Part shown: positions 18,104 through 26,612 of the stretch, piece after piece
How positions within the stretch are numbered: the stretch's first letter is position 1
How the letters are laid out: every line of letters starts with the position of its first letter
Origin: Microbacterium sp. Marseille-Q6965
Lineage (GTDB): Bacteria; Actinomycetota; Actinomycetes; Actinomycetales; Microbacteriaceae
Direction: 5' to 3'
Assembly (NCBI RefSeq): GCF_946151065.1
Contig: NZ_CAMGZA010000004.1
Coordinates: 269,097-333,096 of the forward strand
DNA length: 64,000 nucleotides
Position numbers and translations under genes: made by a program
Notes under the pieces: model-generated
The model's input: only the letters and a program-made list of their open reading frames with translations
Database searches by the model: none
What the model was told of the DNA's origin: nothing

Positions 18104-18985
18104 TCAGTCCGAGGACTTGAGGATGATCGCCTCCGTCGGGGGCGCGGCGATCGTGCCTGCCAGCTCCTTGGCCCGCGCGAAGGCCGCGTCGGTCGCGTCG
18201 CGCAGCACCTGACCGATGCCGGCGTCTTCGAGCACGGCGATCGCCCGCTCCGTGGTCCCCCGGGGGCTCGTCACCCGGCGCCGCAGCTCGGCGGGCGGCT
18301 CGCCCTCGGCATCGAGCAGCGCCGTCGCGCCCGAGAAGGTGCGTGCGGCGAGAAGAAGAGCGTCCTCGTCGGAGAAGCCCCTGTGCCGCGCCGCCTCGGC
18401 GAGCTTTTCGATGAAGAGGTAGACGTACGCGGGCCCCGATCCCGAGATCGTGGAGATCGCGTCGATGCCGTCGTCGCCGTCCACCTCGATCACCTCGCCG
18501 ACGGTCTCGAACAGGCGCCGCACGATCGCGACATCGTCGGCGGTGGCGTGCGTTCCGGCCGCGATGCCCGTGACGCCGCGGCCGACCGTGGACGGCGTGT
18601 TCGGCATGGCGCGGACCACGGACGTGCCGGGGAGCCTCACCTCGTAGGCCGAGAGCGGCACTCCGGCCGCGAGCGTCACGACGATCGCGTCATCGCGCAC
18701 GTGGGGCGCGAGCTCGAGCAGCAGCTCGGGCATGAGCTGGGGCTTGACGCCCAGCACGACCACGCGAGCCGCAGCGACCGCCTCGGCATTGGCGTTCGGC
18801 TGGTCCTCCAACGCGACGCTCGTCACGCCGTCGAGGCCGGTCAGCGAGGCGGCGCGGGCGGCCGTGCGATTCGTGACCACGATGCCGCCGTCCACGCCGA
18901 TCCCGCCGGCGACGAGACCCCGCACGATCGCTCCTCCCATCGATCCGGCACCGATGAACGCGATCGAGGGCAGCGTGTCGCTCAT
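18104..18985 (-). CDS. proC: Pyrroline-5-carboxylate reductase
   Basis: 293 residues. ProC reduces pyrroline-5-carboxylate to proline with NAD(P)H. The Rossmann motif is IAFIGAGSMGGAIVRGL (residues 8-24). VVLGVKPQLMPELL, VVRAMPNTPSTVGRGVTGI and SGSGPAYVYLFIEKLAEA are family signatures, the last at the dimer active site. The ATG is leaderless, six bases after TACGAT, and a strong hairpin lies just upstream. Confidence 0.96.
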   Translation of the reverse strand: MSDTLPSIAFIGAGSMGGAIVRGLVAGGIGVDGGIVVTNRTAARAASLTGLDGVTSVALEDQPNANAEAVAAARVVVLGVKPQLMPELLLELAPHVRDDAIVVTLAAGVPLSAYEVRLPGTSVVRAMPNTPSTVGRGVTGIAAGTHATADDVAIVRRLFETVGEVIEVDGDDGIDAISTISGSGPAYVYLFIEKLAEAARHRGFSDEDALLLAARTFSGATALLDAEGEPPAELRRRVTSPRGTTERAIAVLEDAGIGQVLRDATDAAFARAKELAGTIAAPPTEAIILKSSD

Positions 18986-18991
18986 GACCCC

Positions 18992-18997
18992 ATCGTA
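18992..18997 (-). promoter_or_regulatory. -10 box (TACGAT) of proC
   Basis: It sits between the upstream 14-bp hairpin (19005-19038) and the ATG at 18985. Confidence 0.6.
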
Positions 18998-19004
18998 GGC
19001 AAAC

Positions 19005-19038
19005 GGCGGCCCGCGCGCGATGATGCGCGCGGGCCGCC
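19005..19038 (-). terminator. 14-bp GC hairpin after the CsbD gene
   Basis: GGCGGCCCGCGCGC (19005-19018) is perfectly complementary to 19025-19038, with a 6-nt loop. On the minus strand it follows the CsbD stop by 25 nt and is followed by GTTTGCC, so the U-tract is weak. Confidence 0.65.
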
Positions 19039-19063
19039 GCGATGCTGTCGCGTGAGGACCGAC

Positions 19064-19240
19064 TCACCGGTCGGTGAAGGCGTCCTTCACGTCGTCTCCG
19101 AGCTTCTTGGCCTTGGCCTTGACCTGGTCACCCTGGCCCTCGGCCTCCAGCGACTCGTTGTCGGTCGCCTTTCCGGTGCCCTCCTTGGCCTTGCCTCCCA
19201 GCTCCTCGGCCTTGTGCTTCATGTCGTCTCCGATGCCCAT
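19064..19240 (-). CDS. CsbD-family stress protein
   Basis: 58 residues beginning MGIGDDMKHKAEELGGKAKE and ending KKLGDDVKDAFTDR, with the Lys/Glu/Gly-rich amphipathic repeats of CsbD proteins (GKAKEGTGKATDNESLEAEG is the core motif). The family is induced by general stress in other bacteria; its biochemical role is unknown. AAGGAG lies 8 nt before the ATG. It follows the membrane protein gene at 19293-20189 on the same strand and is closed by a strong hairpin. Confidence 0.88.
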   Translation of the reverse strand: MGIGDDMKHKAEELGGKAKEGTGKATDNESLEAEGQGDQVKAKAKKLGDDVKDAFTDR

Positions 19241-19292
19241 AGGGCGCTCCTTCCTCTCAGAGGCGGCGTCGCGCGCCGCCGGTGTCGGTCTT

Positions 19293-20189
19293 TCAGCCGC
19301 CCAGGCCGACGCGGTCGACCTTGCGGTGGTATCGCATCCCGGTCATTCCGCCGAGCACGGCGCCGACGAGCGTCACGATCGCGGCGCCCACGGCGGTGAG
19401 AATGCCGGTGGTCGTCGCCGTCTCCGGAGTCACGGGGATGCGCGGGAAGCCGTTGAACATCGCGAGGATGTCCCACTGGCTGCCGGCGATCGCGGTGACC
19501 ACGGCAACGACGACCGCGACGACGATGGCCCACAGCCACACCGCGAGTCCCTGCTTGGCGCCGTTGAAGCGTGCCATTCGACCGGCGACGTACCCGCCGG
19601 CGAAATACGACACGAACAGCAGCACGGCCAGCACGATCGCGCCGAGGATGCTCGCGCCCGTGGGGTTGTCGGTGGCCGCCTCGCCGGCCTCGCCGACGCT
19701 GGTGCCGGTGCCCCAGCTCACGCCCGCGCCGATGGCCGCAGCGAGGGCCGTGAGCAGCACGGCCGTGCCCATGGCGGCGAGCCAGCCGAAGAAGGCCGAG
19801 CCGAACTTGAATCCCCCGAAGCGCTCCCGCTCGCGCTCCACGATCTCCTCGCGCAGCGCGCGGCGGTCGCCCGGCACCGCATCGAGGCGGCTTCCGCCGT
19901 CGGCGCGGTCGTCCGCGCCACGGTCGTCCCCCGAGTCGTGGCGGTCGTGACGCGAATCGCGGCGGTCGCGATCGTCGTCGCGACGGGTGTCATCCTGATG
20001 CAGCACGCGCGTCTCGCCGTCGTGACGCGCGGCGTCCTGCCGCACCGCCTCGTCGTGACGGAGAGCGTCGGCGACGCCGGCACGATATGCCGGGTCGTTC
20101 TCGAGCGGTTCCCGCCCGCCTTCCGGCGGGACCCCGCGGCCCACGGGCGGGACGTCGCGGTCCCGGCCGTCCTGCGTTCCCTGGCTCAT
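19293..20189 (-). CDS. Four-helix membrane protein with Asp/Arg/His-rich N-terminus
   Basis: 298 residues. Residues 1-120 are hydrophilic and rich in Asp, Arg and His (for example DDDRDRRDSRHDRHDSGDD around 70-90). Four hydrophobic segments follow (about 133-155, 180-205, 218-240, 262-285), ending in MRYHRKVDRV. I do not recognise a named family; the hydrophobic part resembles small stress-membrane proteins. The CsbD-like gene 52 bp downstream suggests a membrane-stress context. The ATG is leaderless after TACCGT. Confidence 0.7.
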   Translation of the reverse strand: MSQGTQDGRDRDVPPVGRGVPPEGGREPLENDPAYRAGVADALRHDEAVRQDAARHDGETRVLHQDDTRRDDDRDRRDSRHDRHDSGDDRGADDRADGGSRLDAVPGDRRALREEIVERERERFGGFKFGSAFFGWLAAMGTAVLLTALAAAIGAGVSWGTGTSVGEAGEAATDNPTGASILGAIVLAVLLFVSYFAGGYVAGRMARFNGAKQGLAVWLWAIVVAVVVAVVTAIAGSQWDILAMFNGFPRIPVTPETATTTGILTAVGAAIVTLVGAVLGGMTGMRYHRKVDRVGLGG

Positions 20190-20195
20190 GCCGCC

Positions 20196-20201
20196 ACGGT
20201 A
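20196..20201 (-). promoter_or_regulatory. -10 box (TACCGT) of the membrane protein
   Basis: Six bases from the ATG at 20189 on the minus strand. Confidence 0.55.
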
Positions 20202-20320
20202 GGACGGAACCCCGGCCTCGCGAACCCCCGTTGCGTGAGCGGCACGAGGGCCGTACCCTGTGGCGCCCGTGCGGGCGGAGGGGTGCTGGCGTGAAAGCCG
20301 GGCACCGCGCGCCGGTCGGG

Positions 20321-20992
20321 TCAGCGGTCGAGGGACGCGAAGCGCTCGACGTCCTCGCTCGTGCCCGAGACGATGATGAGATCGTGGTTGGTCACCACGG
20401 TGTTCGCCTCGGCATAGCGGAACGGCTTGCCGGGGCTCTTCACGCCCACCACCGTGACGTTGTACTTGGTGCGAACGCCCGACTCGTTCAGGCCGATTCC
20501 CCGGATGAACCGCGGCGGGTACATCTTGGTGAGCACGAAGTCGTCGTCGAAGCGGATGAAGTCGAGCATCCGCCCGCCCACGAGGTGGGCGACGCGTTCA
20601 CCGGCCTCCCGCTCCGGATAGATGACGTGGTTGGCGCCGACGCGGGCCAGGATCTTGCCGTGCGACTGCGAGACCGCCTTCGCCCAGATCTGCGGCACCT
20701 TGAGGTCGACGAGGTTGGCGGTGATGAGCACCGACGCCTCGATCGAAGAGCCGACCGCCACGACCGCCACCTGGAAGTCTGCGGCGCCGATCTGCTTGAG
20801 CGCGTCGATGCTGCGGGCATCGGCCTGCACGGCGTGCGTGACCCGCTCGGACCACTTCTGCACGAGCTCGAGGTTCTCGTCGATCGCCAGCACGTCGCGG
20901 TTGAGCCGGTCGAGCTCGCCGGCGCAGGCCGCGCCGAAGCGGCCGAGGCCGATCACGAGCACGGGTGCGTCGTTGCGGATCTGCTCAACCAA
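20321..20992 (-). CDS. Trk/Ktr potassium uptake regulator, RCK (TrkA) protein
   Basis: 223 residues. An RCK_N Rossmann domain with VLVIGLGRFGAACAG (about 11-25) and the acidic LAIDEN strand end is followed by a TrkA_C domain (about 140-223). These cytosolic rings gate the channel subunit in response to nucleotides. The start is TTG at 20992: GGAAAGG lies 7 nt upstream, and no ATG or GTG fits the fold. It overlaps the end of the channel gene by 8 nt, so the two are translationally coupled. Confidence 0.88.
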   Translation of the reverse strand: MVEQIRNDAPVLVIGLGRFGAACAGELDRLNRDVLAIDENLELVQKWSERVTHAVQADARSIDALKQIGAADFQVAVVAVGSSIEASVLITANLVDLKVPQIWAKAVSQSHGKILARVGANHVIYPEREAGERVAHLVGGRMLDFIRFDDDFVLTKMYPPRFIRGIGLNESGVRTKYNVTVVGVKSPGKPFRYAEANTVVTNHDLIIVSGTSEDVERFASLDR

Positions 20993-22433
20993 CGATCGGC
21001 CTTTCCACGGGGAGAGAGTAGAGCTGAGAGCGGGATGTCGCCGCGACCGCCGCGGCAAGAGTGACTGTACCAACGCGGCCCATGAAGATCGTCGTCGCGA
21101 GCACGTACAGCGCCGGGTCGGGCAGCGTCTCGGTGAGCCCGGTCGACAGGCCGACGGTCGCGAAGCCCGAGATGACGTCGAACAGCACCTCGGCGATGGG
21201 GGCGTGCGTGATCTGCGCGATGATGATCGTCGACAGCGCGACGATCGTGGCCCCCCACGCGAGCACCGCGACGGCCACGCGTTGCACATCGCTCGGAATG
21301 CGCCGCCCGAACGCCTCGACGCTGCGGCGGCCCTTGGCCTCCGACCAGACGCTGAGGGCCAGCACGGCGAGCGTGGTGACCTTGATGCCGCCCGCGGTCG
21401 ACGCCGAGCCGCCGCCGACGAACATCAGCATCGAGCCGACCACCATGCTCGATCCGTAGAGCTCGCCGATGTCGACCACCGCGAAGCCGCCGGATCGCGT
21501 CATCGCCGACATGAAGAACGACTGGAAGACCGTGTCCCACGCGTTCATCGACCCGTAGGTGCCGGGGTTCTCGTACTCCAGCGCGAGGAATGCCGCCGCG
21601 CCGGCGAAGAACAGGATGACGGTGGTGACGAGGGTCAGCTTGACGTGGAGCGCCCATCGGCGCGGCTGCCGCAGCTGCTTCGAGAGCGCGTAGATGACGG
21701 GGAAGCCGATGCTGCCGAGGAACACCGCCGCCATGATCACGGTGAGGAAGAAGTAGTCGTGGGCGAACACCGCGATCCCGCCGGGGTTCGGCGTGAAGCC
21801 GGTGTTCGTGAACGCCATCGCCGCGTAGTACGGCGCGTACCAGAGCGCCTCCCGCCAGGTGTAGCCCGCCGACATGATGGGCGTGAACAGCAGGATCGCG
21901 GCGCCGGCCTCGATCACGAGCGTCGAGAGGGCGACGGTGCGCAGCAGCTGGCCGACCTCGCCGAGCCGCACCGCCTGGCTCTCGCTCACGGCTCCGCCGT
22001 GCGCGCGCAGCGGGTTGGTGTCGCCCGCGACGATCAGCTTGGCGCGCAGCCCGAGGCGGCGCGAGATCACCAGGCCCAGCATCGACGCCAGCGTCAGAGC
22101 GCCCATGCCGCCGATGTTCACGCCGATGTAGATCACGGCATTGCCGAACGCGGACCAGTGCGTCGCCATGTCGACCGTGGTCAGACCGGTGACGCAGATG
22201 GTCGAAACGGCCGTGAACAGCGCGTCGGCGAAGGGTGTCGCCTCGCGTCCCGCCGACGAGATCGGCAGCGCCAGCAGGGTCGTCCACAGCGTGACGAGGA
22301 GCAGGAAGACGAGGATCGCGAACCGTGCCGGCGACGACGTCGTGAACTCGCGGAAGAAGTGCCCGAATCGGCGCCACTGGCGCTTTATGCCGCCAAGGGC
22401 ATCGACGCGCGCGCTGAAGGCGCCCTGCGACAT
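20985..22433 (-). CDS. TrkH/KtrB-family potassium transporter
   Basis: 482 residues with four M1-P-M2 repeats. Selectivity loops are visible as STICVTGLTT, FTNTGFTPNPGG, SAMTRSGGF and ISGFATVGLSTGL, each with the conserved glycine. It is a K+ (possibly Na+-coupled) uptake pore working with the RCK protein encoded just downstream. GGAGGGGG precedes the ATG at 22433. It diverges from an ArsR-type gene with 66 bp between. Confidence 0.93.
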   Translation of the reverse strand: MSQGAFSARVDALGGIKRQWRRFGHFFREFTTSSPARFAILVFLLLVTLWTTLLALPISSAGREATPFADALFTAVSTICVTGLTTVDMATHWSAFGNAVIYIGVNIGGMGALTLASMLGLVISRRLGLRAKLIVAGDTNPLRAHGGAVSESQAVRLGEVGQLLRTVALSTLVIEAGAAILLFTPIMSAGYTWREALWYAPYYAAMAFTNTGFTPNPGGIAVFAHDYFFLTVIMAAVFLGSIGFPVIYALSKQLRQPRRWALHVKLTLVTTVILFFAGAAAFLALEYENPGTYGSMNAWDTVFQSFFMSAMTRSGGFAVVDIGELYGSSMVVGSMLMFVGGGSASTAGGIKVTTLAVLALSVWSEAKGRRSVEAFGRRIPSDVQRVAVAVLAWGATIVALSTIIIAQITHAPIAEVLFDVISGFATVGLSTGLTETLPDPALYVLATTIFMGRVGTVTLAAAVAATSRSQLYSLPVERPIVG

Positions 22434-22486
22434 TCGATCCCCCTCCGAGCGAGAACGTCCTCATGGTACTCCCGCCGCGCTGCCGC

Positions 22487-22492
22487 TACCCT
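22487..22492 (+). promoter_or_regulatory. -10 box (TACCCT) of the ArsR-like gene
   Basis: Seven bases before the ATG at 22500, in the short gap facing the K+ transporter. Confidence 0.55.
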
Positions 22493-22499
22493 CGACCAC

Positions 22500-22916
22500 A
22501 TGGCGGACATCTTCGACGTGATCGCGGACGGCACCAGGCGCGACATCCTGCAGCTGCTGCTGCGCCGCTCGTCGGAGGGGAACGGCGGCACGAGCGTGTC
22601 TCAGATCGTCGCCGCGCTCGGCGTGAGTCAGCCGACCGTGTCGAAGCACCTGAAGGTGCTGCGCGAGGCCGAGCTGGTGTCGGTCCGCGAGGAGGGGCAG
22701 CACCGCTACTACAGCCTGTCGTCCGCGCCGCTCGAAGAGGTCGACGACTGGCTCGTGCCGTTCTTCGTCGATGAGGCAGACCTGGCCGACGAGGTCGCGT
22801 CGCTGTCGGCGCCGAGCCTGCCCGAGCCCGCCGCGCGCGCGGCCGAGGCGGTGGGGCGCGCAGCGGCCTCGGCCAAGAACGTCGTCCAGTCCGCCCTGAA
22901 GCGCCTCGGCGCCTGA
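22500..22916 (+). CDS. ArsR-family winged-helix regulator
   Basis: 138 residues. The wHTH (about 1-80) reads DVIADGTRRDILQLLL, then SVSQIVAALGVSQPTVSKHLKVLREAELVSVREEGQHRYYSL, a textbook ArsR fold. No metal-binding cysteines are present, so it belongs to the non-metal ArsR group. An Ala/Glu-rich C-terminal helix (about 95-138) ends in KNVVQSALKRLGA. Divergent from the potassium transporter genes, but whether it controls them is not shown. Confidence 0.88.
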   Translation: MADIFDVIADGTRRDILQLLLRRSSEGNGGTSVSQIVAALGVSQPTVSKHLKVLREAELVSVREEGQHRYYSLSSAPLEEVDDWLVPFFVDEADLADEVASLSAPSLPEPAARAAEAVGRAAASAKNVVQSALKRLGA

Positions 22917-22995
22917 GGTCCCGCGGGCTCTTCGGCTCGCTCGCGTAACGCTCGCACGCTCGCCTCGATGGCACGGAGGCGGGGCGCCGGTGTGA

Positions 22996-23007
22996 TGACA
23001 GATGTCA
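22996..23007. promoter_or_regulatory. TGACA-N2-TGTCA dyad before the ABC/two-component operon
   Basis: A perfect 5+5 inverted repeat 61 bp upstream of the ABC ATPase start. DesR/NarL-type regulators bind short dyads in the promoters of their linked ABC genes, so this is a candidate site for the response regulator encoded at 25971. Confidence 0.4.
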
Positions 23008-23067
23008 CGCGCAGAACGTGACGCGCACCGATCGCGGGGGTGGGCGCGCGGGCGCGAACGTGGAGGC

Positions 23068-24015
23068 ATGGATACACAGACACCTCCCGCGGTCGCGCTG
23101 CGCCGCGTCGTGAAGGAGTTCCGTTCCGGCGGCGTCTTCCGCGCCGTCGACGGGATCGACCTCGACATCCGCCAGGGCGAGATCGTCGCCCTGCTGGGCC
23201 CGAACGGGGCGGGCAAGACGACCACCCTCGACATGGTGCTCGGGCTCACCCGGCCCACCGACGGCGACGTGGCGGTCTTCGGGCAGGCGCCGCGCGCCGC
23301 CGTGCGCGCGGGTCGCGTCTCCGCCGTGCTGCAGTCGGGCGGCCTGCTGCGCGACCTCACGGTGCGCGAGACGATCACCCTCATCGCCTCGACGTTCGCG
23401 GCGCCGCTCTCCGTCGACGAGGCGATCGAGCGTGCGGGGCTGGGCCGCATCGCCGGCCGGCGCGTGTCGAAGTGCTCGGGCGGCGAGCAGCAGCGCCTGC
23501 GTTTCGCGCTGGCCCTGCTGCCCGATCCGGATCTGCTGATCCTGGACGAGCCGACAGCCGGCATGGATGTGTCGGCCCGCCACGAGTTCTGGGGCACCAT
23601 GCGCGAGGACGCACGCGCCGGGCGCACCGTCATCTTCGCCACCCACTACCTCGAGGAGGCGGACGCCTTCGCACAGCGGATCGTGATGATGGCCGGCGGG
23701 CGGGTGATCGCCGACGGCACGACCGCCGAGATCCGCGCCACGGGGACGGGACGCCGCGTCACCGCATACGTCGACCCGGCGGCACAGGACGCCGCCGTGG
23801 CGCGCCTGCGCGAGGCGGGCGCCGACGTCGAGGCCGACGCCGGGCGGCTGCTCGCGCGCACGGCCGATTCCGACGCGATCGCACGCCTGCTCCTCAACGA
23901 GCTCGGGGCGCACGACCTCGAGATCGCCGCCGGCAGCCTCGACGACGCGTTTCAGGCGCTCACCGGCGCCCACCGCCCCGGGAACACTCCCGCCCCGATG
24001 GGAGCCGTGCGATGA
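23068..24015 (+). CDS. ABC transporter ATP-binding protein
   Basis: 315 residues. Walker A is LGPNGAGKTTT (about 46-56), the Q-loop lies near VLQSGGLL, the signature is CSGGEQQRLRFA (first position Cys instead of Leu) and Walker B is LLILDEPTAGMD. It resembles exporter ATPases of the drug/lipid type that pair with ABC-2 permeases. The ATG at 23068 has GTGGAGG just upstream. It overlaps the permease by 4 nt, and a sensor kinase and regulator follow. Confidence 0.93.
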   Translation: MDTQTPPAVALRRVVKEFRSGGVFRAVDGIDLDIRQGEIVALLGPNGAGKTTTLDMVLGLTRPTDGDVAVFGQAPRAAVRAGRVSAVLQSGGLLRDLTVRETITLIASTFAAPLSVDEAIERAGLGRIAGRRVSKCSGGEQQRLRFALALLPDPDLLILDEPTAGMDVSARHEFWGTMREDARAGRTVIFATHYLEEADAFAQRIVMMAGGRVIADGTTAEIRATGTGRRVTAYVDPAAQDAAVARLREAGADVEADAGRLLARTADSDAIARLLLNELGAHDLEIAAGSLDDAFQALTGAHRPGNTPAPMGAVR

Positions 24016-24776
24016 ACCCCACCTTTTTCGCCATCGAGCTGAAGCGCATCGTGCGCGACGTCACGACGATGTTCTTCGTGGCGATCCTGCCTGCGGTGCT
24101 GTACCTCATCTTCGGAGCCAACCAGTCGTACGGTGACAACAGCGTCGGCAACGGCAACGTGGCCTTCTACGTGATGATCGGCATGGCCGCCTACGGCGCC
24201 GTGACCGCCACCGTGGGCGTCGGCGGCATGGCCGCCGTGGAGCAGATGCAGGGCTGGGGGCGGCAGCTGGGCCTCACCCCCATGAGCGACGCCCAGCGCG
24301 TCGTCACCCGCGCCGCCGTCGGGTTCGTCGTCGCGATCGTGCCCGTGGGGCTGATCTACGCGCTCGGCGCGGTGACCGGAGCCGAGGCGGAGCCGCAGGT
24401 GTGGCTGATCAGCGGGCTCGTCGTGCTGCTCGGCTCGGCGGTGTTCTCGTTCTTCGGGCTGCTGTCGGGGCTGCTGTTCCGCAGCGAGGCCGCGGTGAGC
24501 GCCGCCAGCGGGTCGCTGGTGATCTTCGCCTTCCTCGGCAACCTCTACTTCCCCTTGACCGGTCTGCTGCTCGACATCGCGCGCTTCACGCCGCTGTACG
24601 GATACGTGGCCCTCGCCCGGTACCCGCTCACCGACGGGTGGACGGTGCGGCAGAGCCCCGAGGACGAGTCGGTCCTCGAGCCGCTGTGGGTGCCCACCCT
24701 CAATCTCGGCCTGTGGGCGGTGGTCTTCATCGCGGCGACGCTGCTCGTCGCGCGTCGCGGCCGGGCGCGGCAGTGA
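24012..24776 (+). CDS. ABC-2 type permease
   Basis: 254 residues with six hydrophobic helices (about 22-40, 52-75, 98-120, 128-150, 162-182, 228-247). It is the membrane half of the exporter encoded with the preceding ATPase, with which it overlaps by 4 nt. The position before a DesKR-like pair matches YvfRS-type systems, where substrate is usually unknown. Normal length, no truncation. Confidence 0.9.
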   Translation: MNPTFFAIELKRIVRDVTTMFFVAILPAVLYLIFGANQSYGDNSVGNGNVAFYVMIGMAAYGAVTATVGVGGMAAVEQMQGWGRQLGLTPMSDAQRVVTRAAVGFVVAIVPVGLIYALGAVTGAEAEPQVWLISGLVVLLGSAVFSFFGLLSGLLFRSEAAVSAASGSLVIFAFLGNLYFPLTGLLLDIARFTPLYGYVALARYPLTDGWTVRQSPEDESVLEPLWVPTLNLGLWAVVFIAATLLVARRGRARQ

Positions 24777-24852
24777 GCACATTCGCACCGAGGGGTCCCG
24801 CATGCCCGAGGGAATGCGGGACCCCCGGCCCGGTCCTGGGAGCATGGGAGGC

Positions 24853-25974
24853 ATGGCGGACGTGACGAGGCCGGATGTCGGACCGTGGACGCGGTTCTCG
24901 TGGGCGCTCGGCGTCATCTGGATCGTCTGCATGTTCTTCCCCCTTGCGGCGGCGCTGGAATCGGATGCGGCGCCGGTCGCGAAGGTCACCGCGGTGGCCC
25001 TGCTCGTCGCCTTCGCGGTCCTGTACGTCGCGACGTTCGTGTGGCTGACCCGATCCGCGTCCTGGGAGCAGGCGGCCCGCCGCGGGCTGCCCGCGCTCGC
25101 CGTGATGGCCGCGCTCATGATCGCGGCGGCGGTGCTCGTGGGGCCGGGCGCGCTCGGGGCGGGACCGTTCCTCATCGCTCTCGCGATGTTCTCGGGCCCG
25201 CGTGCGGCGTCGTACGCGATGTCGTCCGCGATCGCGGTGGCGCTGGCGACCGCGCTCGTGCTGTCCGGCGGTCTGGAGCATCAGTGGGTGGTGCTGCTGC
25301 CCACCGCGTTCGTGCTGATCGCGTGCGGGCTCGTGCGCGCCATCGACGGTGCGCAGGACGATCACAACGAGCTCGCCCGGCAACTCGCGATCGTCGAGGA
25401 GCGCGAGCGCGTCGCTCGCGACGTGCACGACGTGCTCGGCCACAGCCTCACCGTCGTGACGGTGAAGGCCGAGCTGGCCGAGCGCCTGATCGACGGCGAC
25501 CCGGTCGCGGCGAAGGCCGAGCTGGCGCAGATCCGCAGTCTGACGCGCGAGGCGCTCGCGGAGCTGCGTGCCACCGTGGCGGGTCTACGCGTCGCCCGGC
25601 TTGGCGATGAGCTGCAGGCGGCCAGGGCCGCGCTCGCCGACGCGGGCATCGACGCAGACGTGCCCGACGAGGCCGACACGGTCGACCCGCCTCACCGGAT
25701 CGTGGTGGCCTGGACGCTGCGGGAGGCCGTCACGAACGTCGTGCGGCACTCGCGCGCGGAGCGCTGCGCGGTGCGATTGGCACCGCGCGGGATCGTCGTG
25801 GAGGACGACGGCATCGGCACGCCCGCCGAGGTCGCCGCAACGGGCCTGCGGGGCATCCGCGAGCGCGCGGAGGCCGCGGGCGCGACGCTGACGGTCGGAC
25901 CGGCGCGCGAGCTCGGGGCATCCGCCGCCGCGAGGGCCGGGGCGGACGGGACGCGGATCGAGGTGCGCTGGTGA
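24853..25974 (+). CDS. DesK-like sensor histidine kinase
   Basis: 373 residues. Five to six transmembrane helices occupy about 15-162. The HisKA_3 dimerisation helix holds the phospho-acceptor His192 in ERERVARDVHDVLGHSLTVV, and the ATPase domain carries LREAVTNVVRHSRA (N box) and VEDDGIGTP (G1). The input is probably membrane state, as in DesK. The start is the ATG at 24853, preceded by GGGAGG; upstream in-frame ATGs (from 24802) lack a site. It overlaps the regulator by 4 nt. Confidence 0.92.
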   Translation: MADVTRPDVGPWTRFSWALGVIWIVCMFFPLAAALESDAAPVAKVTAVALLVAFAVLYVATFVWLTRSASWEQAARRGLPALAVMAALMIAAAVLVGPGALGAGPFLIALAMFSGPRAASYAMSSAIAVALATALVLSGGLEHQWVVLLPTAFVLIACGLVRAIDGAQDDHNELARQLAIVEERERVARDVHDVLGHSLTVVTVKAELAERLIDGDPVAAKAELAQIRSLTREALAELRATVAGLRVARLGDELQAARAALADAGIDADVPDEADTVDPPHRIVVAWTLREAVTNVVRHSRAERCAVRLAPRGIVVEDDGIGTPAEVAATGLRGIRERAEAAGATLTVGPARELGASAAARAGADGTRIEVRW

Positions 25975-26576
25975 TCCGGCTGCTGCTCGCCGACGACCAG
26001 GCTCTCGTCCGGGGGGCCCTGGCCGCCCTGCTGAGCCTCGAGGCCGACCTGGAGGTCGTGGCCGAGGTCGACCGCGGCGACGGCGTCGTGGCTGCGGCGC
26101 GGGAGTCTGCGGCCGACATCTGCCTGCTCGACATCGAGATGCCGGGCGCGGACGGCATCGAGGCCACCGCGGCGCTGCGCGAGGCGCTGCCGTGGGTGCG
26201 CTCGGTGATCGTGACGACGTTCGGACGCCCCGGTTACGTGCGCCGCGCGCTCGATGCGGGGGCCTGGGCGTTCGTCGTCAAGGACACGCCCGCGCACGAG
26301 CTCGCCGACATCGTGCGGCGGGTGCGGGCGGGGGAACGGATCGTCGACCCGGCGCTCGCGACGCAGTCGCTCATCGGCGGCGCGAATCCGCTCACCGATC
26401 GGGAGCGCGAGGTGCTGCGGCACTGCCTCGACGGCCAGCCGGTCGCAACGATCGCGGCGCGCGTGCACCTTTCACCGGGCACGGTGCGCAATTACCTCAG
26501 CGCGGCGATCGCGAAGACCGGGGCCTCCGGGCGCGTGGCCGCCGCGCGCGTCGCGCAGGAGCGCGGGTGGCTCTGA
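25971..26576 (+). CDS. NarL/DesR-family response regulator
   Basis: 201 residues. The receiver (1-118) has acidic residues DD at 8-9, the phospho-acceptor Asp54 (CLLDIEMPGADG), Thr in IVTTFGR and Lys in VVKDTP. The LuxR-type HTH (about 135-195) reads PLTDREREVLRHCLDG ... HLSPGTVRNYLSAAIAKTG. It is the partner of the kinase it overlaps and likely regulates the ABC exporter genes in front. GTG start. Confidence 0.93.
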   Translation: MIRLLLADDQALVRGALAALLSLEADLEVVAEVDRGDGVVAAARESAADICLLDIEMPGADGIEATAALREALPWVRSVIVTTFGRPGYVRRALDAGAWAFVVKDTPAHELADIVRRVRAGERIVDPALATQSLIGGANPLTDREREVLRHCLDGQPVATIAARVHLSPGTVRNYLSAAIAKTGASGRVAAARVAQERGWL

Positions 26577-26591
26577 GGCCACCCGCGCTCC
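26558..26591. terminator. 14-bp bidirectional hairpin, stop codon in the loop
   Basis: 26558-26571 pairs perfectly with 26578-26591. The 6-nt loop TCTGAG contains the regulator's TGA. It separates the two-component operon from the convergent drug-type ABC operon. Confidence 0.65.
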
Positions 26592-26612
26592 CGGCGCCAC
26601 GTCGCGGCGGGT

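Noticed and set aside
20190..20320. Small leaderless gene on the plus strand after TACCCT near 20255
   Set aside because: The spacing to the next GTG does not fit, and the frame runs antisense into the potassium regulator.
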